The notes under the pieces: generated by a model
What the model was told of the DNA's origin: nothing
Databases searched by the model: none
What the model saw: only the letters and a program-made list of their open reading frames with translations
Translations under genes and position numbers: made by a program
Origin: Sclerodactyla briareus
Taxonomy: Eukaryota > Echinodermata > Holothuroidea > Dendrochirotida > Sclerodactylidae
Direction of reading: 5' to 3'
Length of the DNA stretch: 64,000 nt
Assembly (NCBI GenBank): GCA_026419785.1
Contig: JAODTK010005640.1
Location: forward strand, 124,001 to 188,000
In this document: in pieces, positions 59,116 through 64,000 of the stretch
Numbering within the stretch: the first letter of the stretch is position 1
How the letters are laid out: each line of letters starts with the position of its first letter

Positions 59116-60322
59116 AGAGTGCTAATCGCCAGAATGGATGGGATTTTTTTCTTCTACACCTCAGTTATGCATTTTCATTCAGATGCCAATTATTGTTCAT
59201 TTTTGATCGGTCTTACATACGAGCTTCAAGGCATATCGCATGCGTGTGAATACGGCTACTTTTGCGTGTAAAGGCACAGCTTCAGTCTTGCACACTTGCC
59301 GGTGAGTGTAGCGAATGCGAGGTTTTTCATTTTGTTGAATTTTTGGAGTCACAATATTTGGGATTGCAACTTGGTGATTCAGTTATTTCTACATGTCTTG
59401 GTGACGTAAAACTTGCTACATTTCCTTATTCACAGAAAAACGAAACCTTTTTTTTACCACTGCTCTCAGAATGACACTGCGCCAAAGAAGCCACAGTGTC
59501 GAAGCTGCGCCACAGCAAGCGTAGCAGAATCACTGATCCCCACTCTTCTCCCCCATGGATGTATCACAGGGGAATTTTGTCATCATATTTTTGTGCCCCG
59601 ATTCACACACTCCTATCAACTGGAGTAACAGTCCAAGTCAACTTTTGACAATATACCCATTACCTGGCCCCTGTCTTCAGGTTAGTTCCATGCCCTAACT
59701 AACAAAATTCTGGTTTAAACTGTCTGTAATTCACGCAGGACACTACCCACGTGATAGTCGCCTCTAGTGCTAACATTGCCAAGTGATCAACAAGAGCTTT
59801 TAAAAAATGCCTCCTGCTATAAATTAATAATCACTCACCTATAGAGTCTAGCTGTTCAAACTGTATACTTCCAATACAATTATTGGCCGTCTTCTATCGA
59901 AGATTTGCATTGGGCTACATGCCTGCCGAAAGTGAAGTTGACAAGTATGCGTGGTACCGATCACAGCAGTTTCAAAAACCTTGCGCGGATATCGATAATT
60001 CCCAGCTTTTGGTTCTCGGGTAAATTACTCAATGTTCTACCCCTCACATTTCAAATGCAAGATTGCTTCATGCTCGCTCTCAAACTACACTCGAACATGC
60101 CTAGGTCATCTTGTTACCGTGGGTAGCAATATGAATGACTCTCTCAGTGTGTTTTGATTAGAAGGCAACATAGCCAAGTCATAAAATAAGAGCCGGCTCC
60201 CATTTAAATATTAGTGTATTGGTTGAACTCACTTGCTTGAAAGCATTCTAGGAATAGAATCCTTGTATTGAAAGCTAGTTGACCTTACAAACATCTCTAA
60301 ATGTTACATTACAAAATATATA
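59116..60322. other. No supported gene
   Basis: Short open frames only; no exon signals that pair up and no recognisable domain. Confidence 0.4.
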
Positions 60323-60328
60323 TTTATT
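60323..60328 (-). terminator. Poly(A) signal AATAAA (minus strand)
   Basis: AATAAA on the minus strand 31 nt after the TAG stop of the 60.36-60.76 kb open frame, a normal distance for a 3' end. Confidence 0.55.
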
Positions 60329-60359
60329 CAGAAATTCATATTGTCAGGTACCTGATCAG

Positions 60360-60764
60360 CTAAAATTCAGAACTTTGACTATACGTGACTGCCAATCCTG
60401 CTGTAGTCCCCCGAGTGCTTGATATGGAATGCAGGTGGGGCGGGATAATACGGGGGGGACGGCCGTGATGGTCCGAGCAGCTACTTCTCGTCTTGCTTGG
60501 GTTTGCCTGATGCACTGCGAGTTCAAGTGGAAAGATCAGATTAGGCCCTCCTAAAGGAACAAATGATGGTTTGTTGAATTTTTCATAGTGCTCAACATGT
60601 AGACCTTCAGGCTGACGAAAAGAGAGGGCAATGGGTCGCCAATCTACTTTTGTGTGTTTGCCAATATTCAATGACCTGTGGGTGGTATCAAAGACTTTTG
60701 TCAAAAGCAGTTTGCGGTGCATGCGGGATAGTTTTGATGCAGGCTGGGATACTTCATGGGGCAT
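60360..60764 (-). CDS. Unrecognised small protein or terminal exon (134 codons)
   Basis: Open frame from ATG (60764; A at -3 and an in-frame stop directly before it) to TAG at 60362-60360, followed by AATAAA. Translation includes MPHEVSQPASKLSRMHRKLL, LNIGKHTKVDWRPIALSFRQ, EHYEKFNKPSFVPLGGPNLI and a Pro/His-rich end. Composition looks like real coding sequence (no low complexity, no frameshift). It could be a single-exon gene or a last exon entered after the ATG (TCCCAG near 60745 is acceptor-like). No signal peptide or membrane segment. Family not recognised. Confidence 0.5.
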   Translation of the reverse strand: MPHEVSQPASKLSRMHRKLLLTKVFDTTHRSLNIGKHTKVDWRPIALSFRQPEGLHVEHYEKFNKPSFVPLGGPNLIFPLELAVHQANPSKTRSSCSDHHGRPPRIIPPHLHSISSTRGTTAGLAVTYSQSSEF

Positions 60765-61546
60765 TTATGTTAGCTTTATTGAGAAACTTGTGAGTTGCTA
60801 ATTATCTTATTCATTCTCTGTGCATATTCTCTCCCAATTTAGTTATTTTGTCCCCGATACTTTTACGTCTTTATGTGACAAATCTTATAAGTGTGCTGTT
60901 CTCGTCCTGAAAACCCCATTTTTTATCCACTGATTCCTACTTGGCCTTCCATAGATTGAAACTTTGCCCCCTGAGCCAGACCACAATACATTGCAAGAAG
61001 AGGCTAGTGCGAAAAGGTCAATATGGGTTGAGCTTTGTGAAAAAGAAATCATCTGATTGGGCATGACTGATTCCTGCAGTCCAAATGTAAAAAACAAAAG
61101 CAAATTAAGAACTTCACGTGCCCAAATACTGATGACAAAAGGTTTCACCTTTTTGGAGACATCACCCCGGGGATATGCGACGTATGTCTTGTATTCTGAT
61201 AGAGATTGTCCAGGTTCCCTCAGTCCACAATTTGACTGCATGTTGCTTACAGTACATGATCTCACACACATTAAAGACCAAGATGAATGTAATATCTATT
61301 ACTCAGCTGAATATACAGGAGGGGGGGCCTCCCCCTAAGCAAAAGCTCGCTGAGTAAATAACATTCAGTGTACAAGAAAAAATCAAAGTGAACAAATAGT
61401 ATTTGTGGCATAAATGATATATCGTGCAGTTGGTGAACCTTTAAGTGGCCTCAACTTTTGTTGGGGCTAAATGGTGTCCACAAGGCACATGCACAAGTTT
61501 GATTGACCTTTACCAGGGACTAACAATTTGAGGGAGCTATGCAAAT
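60765..61546. other. Unassigned; frames open on both strands at 60885-61338
   Basis: A minus-strand frame (60885-61271) and a plus-strand frame (61057-61338) overlap. The plus reading (KGFTFLETSPRGYATYVLYS) and the minus reading are equally unremarkable, so neither is called. Confidence 0.3.
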
Positions 61547-61627
61547 TTTACTCCCCGTCTAAATTATTAAACAAAGTTTGTTTATATTCAACAAAAGTTC
61601 GTGGAAAAAAAAAAAAAAAAAAAAAAA
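61547..61627 (+). mobile_element. Short retroposed sequence with poly(A) tail and target-site duplication
   Basis: About 57 bp followed by A24, flanked on both sides by the exact 9-mer TATGCAAAT (61538-61546 and 61628-61636). A 3' A tail plus direct repeats is the mark of LINE-driven retroposition. The inserted body contains the near-palindrome TAAACAAAGTTTGTTTA. The source RNA is unknown. Confidence 0.55.
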
Positions 61628-61636
61628 TATGCAAAT

Positions 61637-64000
61637 GCGACAATGACCTTGAAATTACCTTGCCAGGAAAAGACCAATGTAGACAGTTACACTCCAAGTT
61701 TTCCCCTTTTCCTGTTGAAATCAGAGAGACTTCACAAGTTTAAACGAAGTGGCGAGTGTTGGGAGTAAGCGCTAACACGTGAACTTTCGGCAGTAATGCA
61801 GTCGGCAGCGGTAAACACACCCAAACCACCCCCCGGACACTCCTTGTGTCACCAAGATATATAATGACACTCACTGAGATATCACCAACTCTTCTCTGAA
61901 GTACCCTGCTGCAGTGATGTAGGTAGCAATTTTAGGGACGGCTAAAATTGGCACCAATGGCAGTCAATTTACTTAAGTGACAATAATGGCAATCAACGTT
62001 GTTTAAGGGGTGTAAAAATAGAATTTATGTATCTCAGTGCTGTGGCAGGTCCTAATTTGCTGTGAGTGCCGGTTGGTGGGGCCGAGTGCTGGCGTGCACC
62101 AACCAGCAAAGACCAGGTAGCTACACCCTGCCCAGATGCCTAGCGTGAATGAAACTAGCTCCAGGGCACTGCGTGGGGATAGGGGTATCAATTCAAGGCC
62201 AAATGTCAGGTTGTATGAAATGGCCAGTCAGGACACTCAATAATAAAATCAATACAGAGGAACCACTACTTGGCACAGCCTAAAGTACGAACGAGGGGGT
62301 AATGACAATGCCTCTGTAACCTGACACAGATGAAAAGAGGGCATGATTAATAATACACCCCAAACCAAAAGTGGCGATTCTGGCATGTTCCTATTTTTAG
62401 TTATTATTTACTAATTTCCCCCAACTGAGACGTTCCCCCAGGGTTTAACGATGCAAGGTCGCCCATTGACTTTACACAGTAAATGCGATATTTTGCACCA
62501 TTGGAAACCAAAAATGTGGTTTATATTTAAATGAAATTGTTCTTAATATCTTGTAACAAATTGTGTAAATTTTCAATTAGAGTCAATTGTAGTTCTCTTG
62601 TAACTAAGTTGTGAAAAAAGCTAGAAAATAAATGTTTTGATCGACCTTGTATAACACAAGGTCACCGCTTAACTCTCTGTGACGTAACCGGTGCACATCG
62701 CGATAGCAGAATTGCCCCCTTATCACACTCAAATCAGCTGAATTTTTTCCTGAGTTTGGGTTCTATAAAATGTACTTGAATATTAAGACACAAAAATATA
62801 ACAGTCATGAAAAAATTCACTAAGTTCAGAGTCTATCTGATGACAACAATTTGAACGTCTCTTGTGTAACTATCCCTTGCTCTGTATCTTGGTACTACTC
62901 CACTGATCGTGCCCTCCCCCCGACGCCCTCCCCCAGCTCCCCCCCGCCCCCCCTTCCCCCCACAATCTCATTTGGAGTCGCTTCAAAGAAAGGAGGGTTC
63001 CTCTCGGACTATTTCCAGAGATTAGTTTCTTGGCTTCCCATACCTTCTGGCACCTCCGTTACAATTCTGGGGAGCCCTTCTCTATTTCGGGTAAACTTGC
63101 ACGGCTGACCCCGCTAGTTTTAAAGATGCTGACTAGATAGCTGTTACATGGATGTTCATATGTTCAGAAAGAGCCCCACTTATGGTAATCTGTTAAACGT
63201 GGCGTTTAGTAGAGTATGGGTGGCATGTAAATCCATTGTAGGTGCAGGGCAAATTCCATTTGCACTTTCGGCCTCATAACGGATACAAAACCACATGCCA
63301 TACAGTTTAATGATGAGTTGATCTGTAATCGTCTCGTTTCAACTAGCAGTGCCAAAAGTCTTCAGATTATATCCCCACAACCACAGAGTGTCCAAGGATA
63401 TCATGGTTTTGCTGTGTTGTACGCCCCCCTCATCGTAGGTAGTACAATAAACTCTTCAAGCTATGACGAGACTCGAAACTTGTATGTTTTCTTTAGAGAA
63501 ACTTGAACGGGCTGGGAAAGTGGGCGATGCCACATGAATCTCGCCCTCTTAATAATTTGCCCAATTTTTTCAACGTTTTGTGGGGTTTGTCCGATTTGGA
63601 CAAAACTTGGACGGTGACTACATTTGGTTCACAAAACTGTGGGTTGTTTTTAGGCATGACTTTTTTGGGCAATTCTTAGGGTTTGTCAGACTTGAATGAA
63701 ATTTGGTAGATGAAATGTGGCTTCTTTTGGTTCCGACAAAAGTTACCATCATTTGAAGGTCACCAGATTTTTCTGATCAGAAAGATGTAGTTTCTTCAGA
63801 GTAGTGTTCTTCTGGCCAATGACTATTTGCATCATATTAGGCATTTGTGTTATATGTCTTCTGAGTTGGGTGATTTTAGTTTCCGGCAATGTTCCTATCA
63901 TTGCCAGTTCCAGTTGTATTATTGTGCAGTGAACAATGAATCTAATCTAATCTAATCTGATCTAGTGTTTGCACAGTGAAGCATGTCTAGTTGTGGATTG
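61637..64000. other. No supported gene; low-complexity tracts
   Basis: A C-rich tract lies at 62909-62965. A two-fold repeat around TTTGTxxGACTTGxAxxAAA lies near 63585-63720. A short (AATCT)n run is at 63940-63960. No exon or domain was recognised. Confidence 0.45.

Overview
The window looks like nuclear DNA of a non-vertebrate animal, most likely a marine invertebrate. The evidence is short exons with GT-AG introns, an extracellular-matrix gene of the FRAS1/FREM family, C2H2 zinc fingers, Penelope-like and CR1/L2-like retroelements, tRNA-derived SINEs and many minisatellites. The species cannot be fixed from sequence alone. No bacterial operon, CRISPR array, rRNA gene or intact tRNA gene was found.

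Layout. 1-0.74 kb is the end of a decayed LINE. 2.64-3.75 kb is a small hAT-like DNA transposon. 5.3-12.4 kb (+) is the 3' part of a FREM1-like gene: Calx-beta exons, a probable 25-nt microexon, a C-type lectin domain split over two exons, then stop and AATAAA. 13.5-14.9 kb is a decayed Penelope-like element. 15-25 kb is gene-poor and carries a dispersed GCGCG-palindrome repeat. 25-28 kb is a CR1/L2-like LINE broken by a foldback-like element whose arms are inverted arrays of a ~27-bp repeat. 29.4-34.1 kb (+) is the 3' part of a C2H2 zinc-finger gene in four exons, with a GC-AG intron; its introns carry a SINE, a MITE-like palindrome and another dispersed repeat. 34.2-42.6 kb is mostly repeats, including a ~160-bp tandem array with exon-like units. 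42.6-47.5 kb is a GC-rich island of degenerate satellites, followed by a 118-bp satellite. 49.4-51.5 kb is a tandem array of a ~300-bp repeat whose units carry clustered AGGTCA half-sites; single copies lie at 8.8, 9.0 and 58.9 kb. 54.1-58.4 kb (-) is an unrecognised Ser/Pro-rich gene, one intron of which is almost entirely a 33-bp minisatellite that grew out of the splice donor. 60.36-60.76 kb (-) is a small terminal-exon ORF with its own poly(A) signal.

Most gene models need single-base frame corrections, usually one missing base, although the exon phases fit well. Because this affects three unrelated genes, uncorrected long-read indels are a better explanation than three pseudogenes. Copies within the tandem arrays also differ mainly by small indels.
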